Source: Trichomonas tenax | Lineage: Eukaryota; Parabasalia; Trichomonadida; Trichomonadidae | Direction of reading: 5' to 3' | Length of the DNA: 39,796 nt | Assembly (NCBI GenBank): GCA_023091735.1 | Contig: JALKBU010000442.1 | Location: 1 to 39,796 of the forward strand | Position numbers and translations under genes: made by a program | Notes under the pieces: generated by a model | Databases searched by the model: none | The model's input: the letters and a program-made list of their open reading frames with translations, nothing else | Told to the model about the DNA's origin: nothing | Part shown: in pieces, positions 29,638 to 38,276 of the stretch | Layout: each line of letters starts with the position of its first letter | Numbering within the stretch: position 1 is the stretch's first letter

Positions 29638-31617
29638 ATGTCTGCAAATGAGTCCGATGAGCCATCATTTTCGAATGAGTCACTTCTCGACAAGATGATG
29701 AAGGAAACGAAACGATATATAGAGAAATATCACGAAGAATTACAAACTACATATGAAGGAACTGATGATTATCCGATGCCTAAGTGGTTTGCGAACCAAA
29801 AGATATACCATGACTTACTCGACACGTATGAACAATCCATGAGATATCTCAAAGCCAAAGAAAAAGTACTTAAAGAGCAATTAGAATTATTAACGACAAA
29901 TCCAAATGGATCAGGCAATGATTTATCTGAACAAATTCGCGCACTTACGAAAAAGAAAAACGATTTACTCGCACAAAATAGGAATGCTAAAGAAGGAAAA
30001 GAGAATCAAGAAAAAAGGAGAAATTTCGATGCAAATCGCTTAAGACAGCGTGAAGCCGAATTAAGAGACATTCAAGCAAAGATTGAAGATCTTGAATCTC
30101 AGAAGAAATTATTAGAAACAGAACTTTTGACATATGCAGAAGAAGTCGAGAAAGTTTATCAAGAAACACATCAAGTTCAGACACTCCTCAAGAAGGCCAC
30201 ACGAGATGTCGAACAATACAGACGTGATCTCGCTGAACATCAGAACTCTGTAAATGATTGCTTAAAGCAAAGAGAAGAGCTTTCTAAGAAGAACGAATCA
30301 CTCGCAAAGCGTGTTGCGGAGCTCGAACCAGAACGTGTTGAAGGCGAACTCAAAATACAAAAATTACAAGAATTACTCGCTGATCATGATCAGATGGTTG
30401 CTGCGTATGACTTAGCGCAGAAGCAGCTCGCACGCGAAGAAGAAATCGAAAAATCTGCAATTGCAAAAATGAAAGAAGCAATTGACGCAGCAGATGAATA
30501 CAAAGCAGAGGCGACAAGACTCAAGAGAGAAGCTGCTTCGATGAAGGAAGAGGTTGCACGCTCAAGGCAGAATCTTGCTACAACACTTGCAGCTCTTAAA
30601 GATGGCGCAAGGACGAAGATCAACGCAATCAATTTCAACTACGAAGCTAAGATCGAGGATGCAGATAAGCAGCTTACAAAGCTTCTAGAAGAGAATGCAC
30701 AGTTGTCTGCATCGATAGAGACACTTAGAAGACAGTTGACATTCATTGAATCACAGAATGCTGTTCTTAGAGCTGACGACGGTCGTGGAAAGACAGCATT
30801 TGAGGAATTCAGTCGTGGCGCAAGAACGCAGTTAGAAGTTTTGAATGCACAGCTTGCTGACTTGACGAGAGAGTCACAGCGCCTTAAAGACGAAGAGAAC
30901 AGACAGAAGCAGAAGCTTGTGCAAGCAGAGAGTGATGCAGAAAAGTCAAACTCAGCTGCGCGCAAGAATGTTGAGAAACTTGAAGCAGATTTGGCTCAGG
31001 TTAAGGCATCACTTGGCGAGGCAATGGCTGCGCGTGCTGCATTACTCACAGAAAACAGCCGTCTACAAGCTGAGCTATCAAACGTTACAGTTGAATCCAA
31101 GAGAGCTATAGAACTCAAAGTGTCCGAGAAAGACACAGAGCTTCACATTCTTTCTTCCAAACTCGATCAAGTTAGACGTTCTCACCTTGAAAAGATGCGC
31201 CAGCTACAGGCACTGTTCCTCCAGAACAAGCAGTTCGCTGAGCAATGGAAGGCAGCAGCAGAGAACGCTGCGAAGGAGAACGAAGAACAACTTCAAGAGA
31301 AGGAAGAAATGGTTGTCAAAGCTCAGCAGCAAGTTCGAGCGCTCACGCAAGAAGTACAGCGTATTGAAGCCGAAAATCAACAGACACAAGCAGTGCTGAT
31401 GAAGAAGCAGCAAGAAGTGCTTGCTCTCAGGAAAGAACTCGAGCAGGCTGAGCAGAGAGAAGCTAAGCAAAAGGCACAGCTCTCCGCACTCGCTGAGCAG
31501 CAGTTGCAGTTTGCATCACAGAGGGAACAGATGCAGAACGAGATCGACGAGAAGAAGACAACATTGAAGCGTCTTCAGAGAGAATACGCTGCATTATCGA
31601 AGCTGAGGAAGAACTAA
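29638..31617 (+). CDS. Long coiled-coil protein, unknown function
   Basis: The protein has 659 residues from ATG at 29638; the triplet before it is TTG and is not used. A short N-terminal region (MSANESDEPSFSNESLL, then EGTDDYPMPKWFANQKI) precedes almost continuous coiled coil from about residue 65 to the end, with heptads rich in E, K, Q, A and L (LRQREAELRDIQAKIEDLES, QLQEKEEMVVKAQQQVRALT). There is no motor, TM or targeting domain. Codon use becomes more GC-rich towards the 3' half, as in well-expressed genes here. A cytoskeletal or flagellar-apparatus structural protein is likely, given the neighbours further right, but no family is recognised. Confidence 0.85.
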   Translation: MSANESDEPSFSNESLLDKMMKETKRYIEKYHEELQTTYEGTDDYPMPKWFANQKIYHDLLDTYEQSMRYLKAKEKVLKEQLELLTTNPNGSGNDLSEQIRALTKKKNDLLAQNRNAKEGKENQEKRRNFDANRLRQREAELRDIQAKIEDLESQKKLLETELLTYAEEVEKVYQETHQVQTLLKKATRDVEQYRRDLAEHQNSVNDCLKQREELSKKNESLAKRVAELEPERVEGELKIQKLQELLADHDQMVAAYDLAQKQLAREEEIEKSAIAKMKEAIDAADEYKAEATRLKREAASMKEEVARSRQNLATTLAALKDGARTKINAINFNYEAKIEDADKQLTKLLEENAQLSASIETLRRQLTFIESQNAVLRADDGRGKTAFEEFSRGARTQLEVLNAQLADLTRESQRLKDEENRQKQKLVQAESDAEKSNSAARKNVEKLEADLAQVKASLGEAMAARAALLTENSRLQAELSNVTVESKRAIELKVSEKDTELHILSSKLDQVRRSHLEKMRQLQALFLQNKQFAEQWKAAAENAAKENEEQLQEKEEMVVKAQQQVRALTQEVQRIEAENQQTQAVLMKKQQEVLALRKELEQAEQREAKQKAQLSALAEQQLQFASQREQMQNEIDEKKTTLKRLQREYAALSKLRKN

Positions 31618-31745
31618 TTTTGTTGTTTTATATATATGTTGTAAATCATTATCTTTGTTATTGTAATAAAATCAAAATCTTTTAGAAATTCTGTTACCGT
31701 AAAGTGTCAAATGTCAAAACACATAAATTCAAGAAACAATTGAAT

Positions 31746-31758
31746 AAAAAGGTGACAT
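31746..31758 (+). promoter_or_regulatory. AAAAAGGTGACAT box before start codon
   Basis: This word ends four bases before the ATG at 31762 and is a variant of the AAAAGTGAC word near other starts. Its role is inferred. Confidence 0.3.
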
Positions 31759-31761
31759 AAA

Positions 31762-32259
31762 ATGGAAATTTGTGATTTTGTTAGTGAAAAAGATTTCACT
31801 GATATTTCTTCGACATCAAATCCAAGCTATCAGATCGCGATAAAGCTTTTGGACAAGTATTATAACTATATCTCGAAGAAATCATGTATCAATAATTTCG
31901 ATTTTATTAAAACGAAAGAGTACATTACGATATTAAAAGTTACAGAATACATGATCAACACATTTACAGAAATACAATCAGATGAACTTCAAAATCGAAT
32001 TGATGAATTGCAATTAAAAATGTCCGAGTTTTTCCATGCCGACACTCAAGGAACAGATAACGAAATATCATTTTCTGATGTAGTTGATTCACACAAGCAA
32101 TTTTTCCATCAATTTACAAATTTGAGGGCTAACTTCAAGAAAGAGATTCCAGATCATGATCCCATATACTATCTGTCAAGTTTGCCAATTATATTTATTG
32201 TCATTCTTATTGCATTTATAATCTTAATATTCGGATGCTTTTACAATGAGAAGTTCTAA
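31762..32259 (+). CDS. Tail-anchored protein with helical cytosolic domain
   Basis: The protein has 165 residues from ATG at 31762. The cytosolic part is helical with acidic and polar heptad-like stretches (TEIQSDELQNRIDELQLKMS, then FSDVVDSHKQFFHQFTN). A single C-terminal TM segment at about residues 139-160 (LPIIFIVILIAFIILIFGCF) ends five residues before the C-terminus. The layout resembles SNAREs or other vesicle-traffic tail-anchored proteins, but I see no clear SNARE zero-layer Q/R, so the family is open. The leader contains AAAAAGGTGACAT (31746-31758), a variant of the AAAAGTGAC box, directly before the ATG. Confidence 0.65.
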   Translation: MEICDFVSEKDFTDISSTSNPSYQIAIKLLDKYYNYISKKSCINNFDFIKTKEYITILKVTEYMINTFTEIQSDELQNRIDELQLKMSEFFHADTQGTDNEISFSDVVDSHKQFFHQFTNLRANFKKEIPDHDPIYYLSSLPIIFIVILIAFIILIFGCFYNEKF

Positions 32260-32644
32260 CATTTTCCTTATCTTCCCCTTTCAAATTTTACAGCATGAGT
32301 TGACCATATACATTTTATCCCGATATAAGACAAATATCAAATATAGACTTATATATGTTTGTTTACTACTAATAAAACCTAACCATAGAAAAATATATCT
32401 GTATTGATGCATATCCATGCATTTGCACATGTTTCTTTATCAAAATATAGTTTTCCGTCTCTATATACATTAATGGCAACTTGAATTTGAGCCGGTTATG
32501 TCTAAACGCCTTCTTCTTTCCTCAAACTATTAGAGTGAGAGAGGGAAGCCTGTTTAAAGAGGATCTGACACGTAAAATAATTTTTGACATCCTATTTAAC
32601 ACGCAAAAAATAATCGTCGAGGCGGTTTGGCCCTTTCTTGACGA
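32260..32644. other. Intergenic region upstream of eL31
   Basis: AT-rich spacer; the only recognisable element is the GGCGGTTTGGCC box near its right end. Confidence 0.5.
32621..32636 (+). promoter_or_regulatory. Ribosomal-protein promoter box GGCGGTTTGGCCCTTT
   Basis: This box ends 8 bases before the eL31 ATG. A nearly identical box, GCGGTTTTGGCCTTT, lies at 35669-35683 upstream of uS14. It is GC-rich against AT-rich surroundings and occurs only before these two genes in the window, so it is probably a ribosomal-protein gene promoter element. Confidence 0.55.
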
Positions 32645-32977
32645 ATGCCAAAAGAACTTGCTCCAGCAAAGCTTGAGACAACAATCCACCTCCAGAAGGC
32701 TGTCCATGATACTCGCCGTAGGTTCCGCGCTGAGAAGGCTATCAAGGTTATTGCTGCCGCTGGCCAGAAGATGATGCACACAGATGTTGTCAAGGTTGAC
32801 CCAGAGCTCAACTCTCGTATCTGGATCCACGGCAAAAACTGCCCACCAGCTCGCATTCGCGTCGTTTTCGAGCGCAAGGCTGACGAGGAAGATGCTGAAA
32901 AGATGATCACAATCGCTTCTTACAAGAACGTCGCTTCTTTCAATGGTCTCCAGACAACAAAGGTCGTCGATCAGTAA
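32645..32977 (+). CDS. RPL31: 60S ribosomal protein eL31
   Basis: The protein has 110 residues and is full length for the family. Recognisable eL31 features are TIHLQKAVHDTRRRFRAEKAIK, the VKVDPELNSRIWIHGKN segment (eL31 proteins have V/L-D-x-x-L-N-x-x-I/V-W near this position) and PPARIRVVFERKADEEDAE. It is part of the large subunit near the exit tunnel. Codon use is markedly more GC-rich (many GTC, AAG, CGC) than in neighbouring genes, as expected for a highly expressed gene. TAAA overlaps the stop codon, as in trichomonad polyadenylation. A shared GGCGGTTTGGCC box precedes it. Confidence 0.95.
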   Translation: MPKELAPAKLETTIHLQKAVHDTRRRFRAEKAIKVIAAAGQKMMHTDVVKVDPELNSRIWIHGKNCPPARIRVVFERKADEEDAEKMITIASYKNVASFNGLQTTKVVDQ

Positions 32978-33127
32978 ATCTAATATCGTAAAAAATTTGC
33001 ATACAATTGAAATTTATCAAATACATTCACAAAAATCATTTAAATTGATTCTCATGAAAAACTTTCATGAAGAAAATTACAAATAATGGTATTTACAAAT
33101 CTACAAACAAAAAACTCTTTTTTTGTG

Positions 33128-33610
33128 TTATTTTGAAGATTTGATTTCGAAGAATCCTTCGTTATCAGAATCATCACTGTAAAGTGGCTTTGGTGCAATT
33201 TTACCCTTTTCGACTGGCTTTGCTTCTGTATTTTCTTGTGTTTGATCATCAGTTGATGATTTTCTGCCGTTCGGATCTGCTAATGAGTACAAAAGAGGAA
33301 CTGATTTGTTTGGAATGATTTCTAAGCTGTGTGCTAAGAATTCTCTGTTCATCGGATCTTTTGGTTGACCTGTTTCATGTAAGAAGACAGAAAGTGAGTT
33401 AGAGTATCCATTAAACTGCATATATTCTCTTATGAGCTCATTAATAATGAAATTCTCTTTACAAAGGGGAATTTGATTGTGATTCTTCTGATCTTCTGAG
33501 AGAATGCGATATATTTCTGCCCTTATCTGAGCGGTTATCTGTCCCAATTTGCCTGACTCCCTGAGAGAGGTAACAACAGCATCATTAAGGTCACCTAATG
33601 AAACAGACAT
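33128..33610 (-). CDS. FOR20/FOP-family LisH protein (basal body/centriole)
   Basis: The protein has 160 residues from ATG at 33610. A LisH-type helix pair is seen at about residues 54-77 (FIINELIREYMQFNGYSNSL, then SVFLHETG). Before it, DLNDAVVTSLRESGKLGQI and QIRAEIYRIL match the N-terminal region of FOR20 (FOPNL/CEP20) proteins; length fits too. The C-terminus is polar and acidic. FOR20 is needed for basal body docking and assembly of motile cilia and flagella. Its ATG overlaps by 13 bases the 5' end of the divergent CFAP100-like gene, suggesting coordinated expression of two flagellar genes. Confidence 0.8.
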   Translation of the reverse strand: MSVSLGDLNDAVVTSLRESGKLGQITAQIRAEIYRILSEDQKNHNQIPLCKENFIINELIREYMQFNGYSNSLSVFLHETGQPKDPMNREFLAHSLEIIPNKSVPLLYSLADPNGRKSSTDDQTQENTEAKPVEKGKIAPKPLYSDDSDNEGFFEIKSSK

Positions 33611-35073
33611 TTCACAATTTTGCCGTTTTAAAATTCAAAAGTGACATTAACAAAAAGTGCCAAATTAAAAAAACGAAGCAGAATAAAGATTTAGTTTTAG
33701 AGCAAGTTCAGAGTGATTTTTCACGACTGAGACCTCTATCTTCACGAAGGAACTCCAAATTCACTAAGAGAGATATAGACAATCCTTTCAATATTCCGGA
33801 TGTTACAGACGTTTTCGCTGAACAAGACAAAATATCGCAAAAGAGGCAGGATGAGATAAAGAAGAAACAAGGGTTAACACTTAAACAGCGTCAAATGCTG
33901 CCTTCGTCAACTACATCACAAAGATCGATTAGAGAAAAAATAGAAAACAAATTTCGACCACCAGAGAAGAACAAAGATACTGAAATCAAAGGTGTGACGG
34001 AAATGAGACAAAGACAACAACATACAACGCAATTATTACAAGAACAGCGCGAAATTTTCTTGGCAAACTTACTTATCGACAGTCATCAGCGCGAATTGGA
34101 CAGAATTAACATCACGAAGCAAACAAGGAAAGCTAAATTTGACGAATCATCTTTATCACTCGAAGAAGATCAAAATAGACTCAAAACTGTGCGAAGACAA
34201 CTTGAAATGACACGCGATCGCGAGAAAATGATGCTCGAAGAACAAATACGTAAAAGAACTGAGATCGAAATTAAAGTTAAAAGAAAAAGCCAAAATGTTG
34301 ATTTGCTGAAAGTAGAACTTGATCAATTGGAAGAGAAGAAGGCGAACTATTTGCTGTATACGAGCCTATTGGATAAAATGGAAGAAACATATGGACATCG
34401 TCTACAAACAATTTCAGAGTTTATTGATGCATTCGATCGTCTTGAACACGAAAATCTCTTCCTCATTCAAAATTCACGCCAACAGGCAAGCAAATTCGAG
34501 AATTCACAGAACGAAATCCAAGTGGAGCTTGAAAACACACAGAAAGATATTGATGTTCTCGAGCAACAAATCACGAGACTCAAGGAACAAAAGAGTTCCA
34601 TCCAGCTGCTTAATGAATCTGTTCATGATACTGAGGATCTTGATTCAGAGCTAGAAGACCTTCAGAAGTTGATTGCAACAATCTTCGTTAAGTGCTTCCC
34701 ATCAGCCGGAAATAATCAAAACTCGATTACTATGCTCAGTATGATAGAAAATGAGATCGAAACAATGATAAAGCGTCTTGATCTTATCAACGATAAGGAG
34801 ATGATTGCTCAGAAGGTCAAGCAGCTTAACAACCAGCGCAGGGCTGAATACAGACTCGAGAACCAGGCTAGAAATGAGAAAATCCAGCTCGAGAAGAAAC
34901 TGCAAATGCAGGAACGTGCAACAAAGCCTGTTAAGAAGAGAAACGGAAGACCGCTCGTTGAAAGAATCGTTATTGGACAAACCAAGAAGAAGAATACAGC
35001 CAAAATGGAAGCTGAGTTATACGAGAAAGAGAGACTCGAAAATCTCTTGTTTGGTGATACAATTTATGACTAA
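33598..35073 (+). CDS. CFAP100-like axonemal coiled-coil protein (DUF4200)
   Basis: The protein has 491 residues from ATG at 33598. The N-terminal segment DNPFNIPDVTDVFAEQDKI resembles the NPF...F...D motif of CFAP100/CCDC37 (MIA1). Next comes a DUF4200-like coiled coil at about residues 145-270 (REIFLANLLIDSHQRELDRI, KMMLEEQIRKRTEIEIKVKR), then further coiled coil to the end. CFAP100 with CFAP73 forms the MIA complex that regulates inner-arm dynein in flagella. The ATG region overlaps the FOR20-like gene by 13 bases head to head, and AAAAGTGAC plus AAAAAGTGCC lie inside the first 21 codons. The true start could therefore be further downstream, but no other ATG occurs in frame before residue 100. 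Distinguishing CFAP100 from CFAP73 or CCDC42 by eye is uncertain. Confidence 0.7.
   Translation: MKQTFHNFAVLKFKSDINKKCQIKKTKQNKDLVLEQVQSDFSRLRPLSSRRNSKFTKRDIDNPFNIPDVTDVFAEQDKISQKRQDEIKKKQGLTLKQRQMLPSSTTSQRSIREKIENKFRPPEKNKDTEIKGVTEMRQRQQHTTQLLQEQREIFLANLLIDSHQRELDRINITKQTRKAKFDESSLSLEEDQNRLKTVRRQLEMTRDREKMMLEEQIRKRTEIEIKVKRKSQNVDLLKVELDQLEEKKANYLLYTSLLDKMEETYGHRLQTISEFIDAFDRLEHENLFLIQNSRQQASKFENSQNEIQVELENTQKDIDVLEQQITRLKEQKSSIQLLNESVHDTEDLDSELEDLQKLIATIFVKCFPSAGNNQNSITMLSMIENEIETMIKRLDLINDKEMIAQKVKQLNNQRRAEYRLENQARNEKIQLEKKLQMQERATKPVKKRNGRPLVERIVIGQTKKKNTAKMEAELYEKERLENLLFGDTIYD
33637..33661. promoter_or_regulatory. AAAAGTGAC and AAAAAGTGCC boxes at the FOR20/CFAP100 junction
   Basis: Two copies of the recurrent word (33637-33645 and 33652-33661) lie 27-51 bases upstream of the FOR20-like ATG, but inside the 5' coding part of the CFAP100-like frame. 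They are probably promoter elements of the minus-strand gene. Confidence 0.35.
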
Positions 35074-35416
35074 TCTTATTTTTATTTGTTTTGTTTGAAT
35101 AAATTTGATTTGTATTGTTTGAAGTAATGCTTTTTAAGACTTGTACTCATCATTCTTAAAAACAATGGCTTTCTATTATCCTAATTGGAGATATATTCAT
35201 TCAGAATGCGATTCACATAAAAATCTCTTTAAAACTATCTTGAAAATGACTTGAAATTCCAATTTTTCATTGCTGAGCATGTTTCTCTTGATTGGATATG
35301 AATTTGAAAATCTTAGTTTAATAATCTATAACTTTTGATACATATTATGGAAGAAGAAATGCATTATATAAGAGCTCACAAAGCTATGATAATAGAGAGA
35401 ATTGCGATGAAGATTA

Positions 35417-35516
35417 CATTTGCCAAGTAACTTACAAATCATGACAAACGACAAAATTAACAAATAATTTTGCCATGTAAGTTTACAAAATAGAGAACAA
35501 AATTTTGTCACGTAAA
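35417..35516. promoter_or_regulatory. Cluster of TTTTGYCANGTAA boxes upstream of uS14
   Basis: CATTTGCCAAGTAAC (near 35417-35431), TTTTGCCATGTAAG (near 35468-35481) and TTTTGTCACGTAAA (35503-35516) are three variants of the same word within 100 bp. The same word is found between MTR4 and its divergent neighbour and before the GT61 gene at 11647. It is a candidate transcription-factor site. Confidence 0.4.
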
Positions 35517-35668
35517 TCACAATTTTGCCAAAAAATATGTAAAGCAGTGTCTTTGACAAAATAATGAAATCGCAAAATGATCAGCGAAATAGGATCTGCT
35601 CATAGAGTAGATCCGGAATAACACGAAACCTTCGCAATTTTTTTGTGCCAAAATTTTGAGGGAAAAAA

Positions 35669-35683
35669 GCGGTTTTGGCCTTT
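35669..35683 (+). promoter_or_regulatory. Ribosomal-protein promoter box GCGGTTTTGGCCTTT
   Basis: This box lies 17 bases before the uS14 ATG and matches the eL31 box (32621-32636) except for one T. Confidence 0.55.
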
Positions 35684-35700
35684 GACCGTCCTTTTTCGCA

Positions 35701-35874
35701 ATGCCATTTGACTTAGTTCCGAAGCACCCACGTGATAATGCCAAGGGATCCGCCGAGCGCTCCTGCCGTATCTGTGGCAAGCGCCGTGGTGTCATCCGCC
35801 AGTACCGCCTTAACATCTGCCGTAGGTGCTTCCGCGAGCGTGCCGAGATTCTTGGCTTCAAGAAGTATGATTAA
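35701..35874 (+). CDS. RPS29: 40S ribosomal protein uS14 (S29)
   Basis: The protein has 57 residues, full length for this small subunit protein. It reads MPFDLVPKHPRD at the start, contains the zinc-binding pairs CRIC (C22, C25) and CRRC (C40, C43), and ends CFRERAEILGFKKYD. Conserved features are RSCRICG, R-Q-Y-R-L-N-I-C and the terminal GFKKYD. Codon use is GC-rich, as in eL31. The stop codon is embedded in TTAAAC, giving the overlapping TAAA typical of trichomonad 3' ends. Confidence 0.95.
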   Translation: MPFDLVPKHPRDNAKGSAERSCRICGKRRGVIRQYRLNICRRCFRERAEILGFKKYD

Positions 35875-35954
35875 ACGGTCGCGAAACCTTTCCTAAATAC
35901 AGGTTATTTTTTAATTTTTATTTTTATTTACAAAAATCATATACTCTAATTTTT

Positions 35955-36971
35955 TTAATCGGTAACCTTCCAGAAAGATAGCTGTCCGCCGTCGCCTGCG
36001 AGGAATAGCCTGATATTGCCTCCATCGCAGATGCTAATATGAGAAGCATTCACACAATCGTTATGAGCTTTTTCGATTTTGTGGAATAATTGACAGCCAT
36101 TCTCAGACACGAGGCTGAGAGAGACGCCACCCTCTGAGTCGCCACCGGAAAACATGACATAGTCACCTGCCCAGTGGATATCGATTGGATATTGGAATGA
36201 ATCATTGAGCATTGGCTTCACATCTTCGAAATCTGCTAAAGACTGTGTCTCAATGAAGTCCCAGATGGCAATTCCGGCCGGAATACGACGCAATGTGAAG
36301 ACTCTGTTTGTGCCGCAGAATCCGCATTGGAAAACTGAGTTTCCGTCATTGACAGCGAAGAGGATTGATGAATCATCACCATCCTCATCGACTTCGCCAT
36401 CAATATCGTAAATGAGAAGATTTCCGTCGTCGTCACCAGCGACGAAAGTTGAGTTTACTGTTGGATGGAATTGAATGCTTGCAACAGTATCAGACATGAT
36501 GTTAATATGCTTCTGGTTGCACTCTGGCTTTCTAACGTCCCATGTGAAGATGCCGAAGTCTGTGCCGCATGAAAATATCGTTCCATCGCAAGAAATTGCG
36601 CAACATTCGATGCATTTTGCGTTTGGATCAACTGAATCTGGATAAAATGTAGCAATATTCTTGTTTGTGCGGATATCCCATATCTTTAGCTCGTTTCCAC
36701 CGCCACTTTCATCATCAGTTGAGCAAGAAGCGAGAATTTGTGTTTTATCGTTCATTGTAAGTCCCGAAATCGATCCTGTATGTGCTACGAAGCTGCTGAT
36801 TTGTTTGTTTGCAATTGAATCGAAAGTATAAATTTTTAGATCCGAAGATGAAGCAGCACCATAGCTATTTTGCGATGATGCTGTGATGTAAACGAAAGAT
36901 GGAGTCTCGTAGCCTTTCTTTGGCTCGATAAATATCTCTCCAGTCTTAGTAAATTTCTTTGTCGATGTCAT
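35955..36971 (-). CDS. WD40 repeat protein (WDR89-like)
   Basis: From ATG at 36971 the protein has 338 residues; the frame upstream begins with TTG. At least five WD-type blades are visible: FVAHTGSISGLTM with IWDIRTNKNIATF, ECCAISCDGTIFSCGTDFG with FTWDVRKPE, VASIQFHPTVNSTFVAGDD, FTLRRIPAGIAIWDF, and HNDCVNASHI with FLAGDGGQLSFWKV at the end. The overall order and length resemble WDR89. WD40 propellers are protein-interaction platforms; the partner is unknown. TAAA overlaps the stop. The 3' end faces the uS14 gene, only 80 bases away. Confidence 0.8.
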   Translation of the reverse strand: MTSTKKFTKTGEIFIEPKKGYETPSFVYITASSQNSYGAASSSDLKIYTFDSIANKQISSFVAHTGSISGLTMNDKTQILASCSTDDESGGGNELKIWDIRTNKNIATFYPDSVDPNAKCIECCAISCDGTIFSCGTDFGIFTWDVRKPECNQKHINIMSDTVASIQFHPTVNSTFVAGDDDGNLLIYDIDGEVDEDGDDSSILFAVNDGNSVFQCGFCGTNRVFTLRRIPAGIAIWDFIETQSLADFEDVKPMLNDSFQYPIDIHWAGDYVMFSGGDSEGGVSLSLVSENGCQLFHKIEKAHNDCVNASHISICDGGNIRLFLAGDGGQLSFWKVTD

Positions 36972-37586
36972 TTTTGTTTTGTGCCCCAAAAATAAAAAAC
37001 ATATTCATGTTGTGCATCGAACCTAAAATTTTTAATATCTTTTTCACATCAAAACAATATAAATTTCAGAAACAAGTTCTCAATGCAATGACAATGATTC
37101 CTATTCTTCAAATTTTAGTCTTAGACAATATCAACACCAAAATGAAATTCAATCATTAGTAACACGATATTTTAACGTGAACCTATAATACTCACAGGAA
37201 GGATATATAGTTGGCACACTAATATATATAAATTTCATGAATTGGGTTTTGAGATTTTATAACTTTAAAATGAATAATTATGTATATGCATTGCAATTGA
37301 AACTGTGTATGCTGATATGCTTAATATTAGAAATGCAGCAATATTTCAATGGAATTTCCATAATCTGATGTTATAGCCATTTCGAGGTAAATTTGGGGTA
37401 ATAAGTTCCTAATTTTTATAGTTGAAGAATATAATTTATAAATTTAGAACTTTATTATAGAATTTCCTATATTTCCAAAACAAACATACAAATCGGAAAG
37501 ATTCCATAGACTCATATACTTTTCAAGGAAAATGGAATATAATGGTAATAGTAAGGGAAGGAGGAAAAATTTACCACAAATAGTGA
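36972..37586. other. Intergenic region
   Basis: AT-rich spacer. A 27-codon ATG frame at 37531 (MEYNGNSKGRRKN) ends just as the next protein-like frame begins, so it may be the altered 5' end of that remnant. Confidence 0.4.
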
Positions 37587-37865
37587 GTGCAAACAATATT
37601 AGTGTTCTCTGATCAGCCTAACGTCGAAATATTCGATATTTTACGGGACCAGTATAACGACTACATCAAATTATTACGTCACTTTACAAGCTTCAAACCA
37701 GGGGAAGCGGAAAATCTGCGCAATGAAGTTATTTCCTTTCTCGAATCTCACCAACTTGATATTTCTGTTCTCATTGACCTTATTAATAATACATATGAAA
37801 GTTGTCCATTAACATTTTTGTTTTCTGCTTCTGATTTAATTTATCCAACATTTATTATAAAATAA
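37587..37865 (+). pseudogene. Remnant of N-terminal domain of a trichomonad ankyrin-type protein
   Basis: The open frame has no ATG (it would start at GTG, with TGA just before it). It reads EIFDILRDQYNDYIKLLRHF, then EAENLRNEVISFLESHQLDI and VLIDLINNTYE. The arrangement of an about-30-residue helix pair, then FL-x5-DI-x2-LI, resembles the N-terminal segment of the large trichomonad ankyrin-repeat (DUF3447-containing) family. No ankyrin repeats follow, and the frame ends at TAA (37863-37865). I read it as a truncated pseudogene. The family link is by pattern only. Confidence 0.4.
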
Positions 37866-37881
37866 AAAATAAAATTTATTG

Positions 37882-38055
37882 TTAAATTAAACTTGAAAAA
37901 TTAACATTTGTTTTAGATTGAGATGCAGAACTGGGTTTTATCATATGCTTCATTCCTTTATACGCTCCGTATAGAACAAATGGAGCACTTACAGCTAATG
38001 CATAATGTGCAACTCTACGAATTCGTTTAATAAAGGCTGTGATTCTGTAGTTAGT
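37882..38055 (-). pseudogene. ATG-less protein-like frame with ACTAACTACAG at its 5' end
   Basis: On the minus strand the frame reads AFIKRIRRVAHYALAVSAPF, VLYGAYKGMKHMIKPS and ends NVNFSSLI before TAA (37882-37884). It has an amphipathic basic region and a hydrophobic stretch, but no ATG before GMKHM. At 38045-38055 the minus strand has ACTAACTACAG, close to the trichomonad intron 3' consensus ACTAACACACAG. I found no matching GTAYGT donor upstream, where A/T tracts and the tail-collar gene begin. It may be the last exon of a gene whose 5' part is gone. Confidence 0.3.
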
Positions 38056-38276
38056 TATAAAAATTTAGAAAACTTTGGACGTAGGACAAAGTTTGCTAAA
38101 TATTCTTCTATCAGCTCAATTCCCAATATAAATTCCAAACAAAAATAAAAAAAAAAAATAATTAAAAAAAAAAAGAATAATTAAAAAAAATCAATATTTT
38201 TTTATCCAATAAATTTCAAGTTATACATATCAGTATTCTTTCCCAGAGAGATTACAGAAGTTGTTTAATACAGAAG

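Larger units (their letters stand above)
35074..35700. other. Intergenic region upstream of uS14
   Basis: AT-rich spacer containing several CATGTAA-type boxes (35417-35516) and the ribosomal-protein promoter box at 35669-35683. No gene. Confidence 0.6.

Noticed and set aside
38045..38120. A complete spliceosomal intron ending at ACTAACTACAG
   Set aside because: No GTAYGT-type donor was found upstream on the minus strand, so only an acceptor-like motif is reported.
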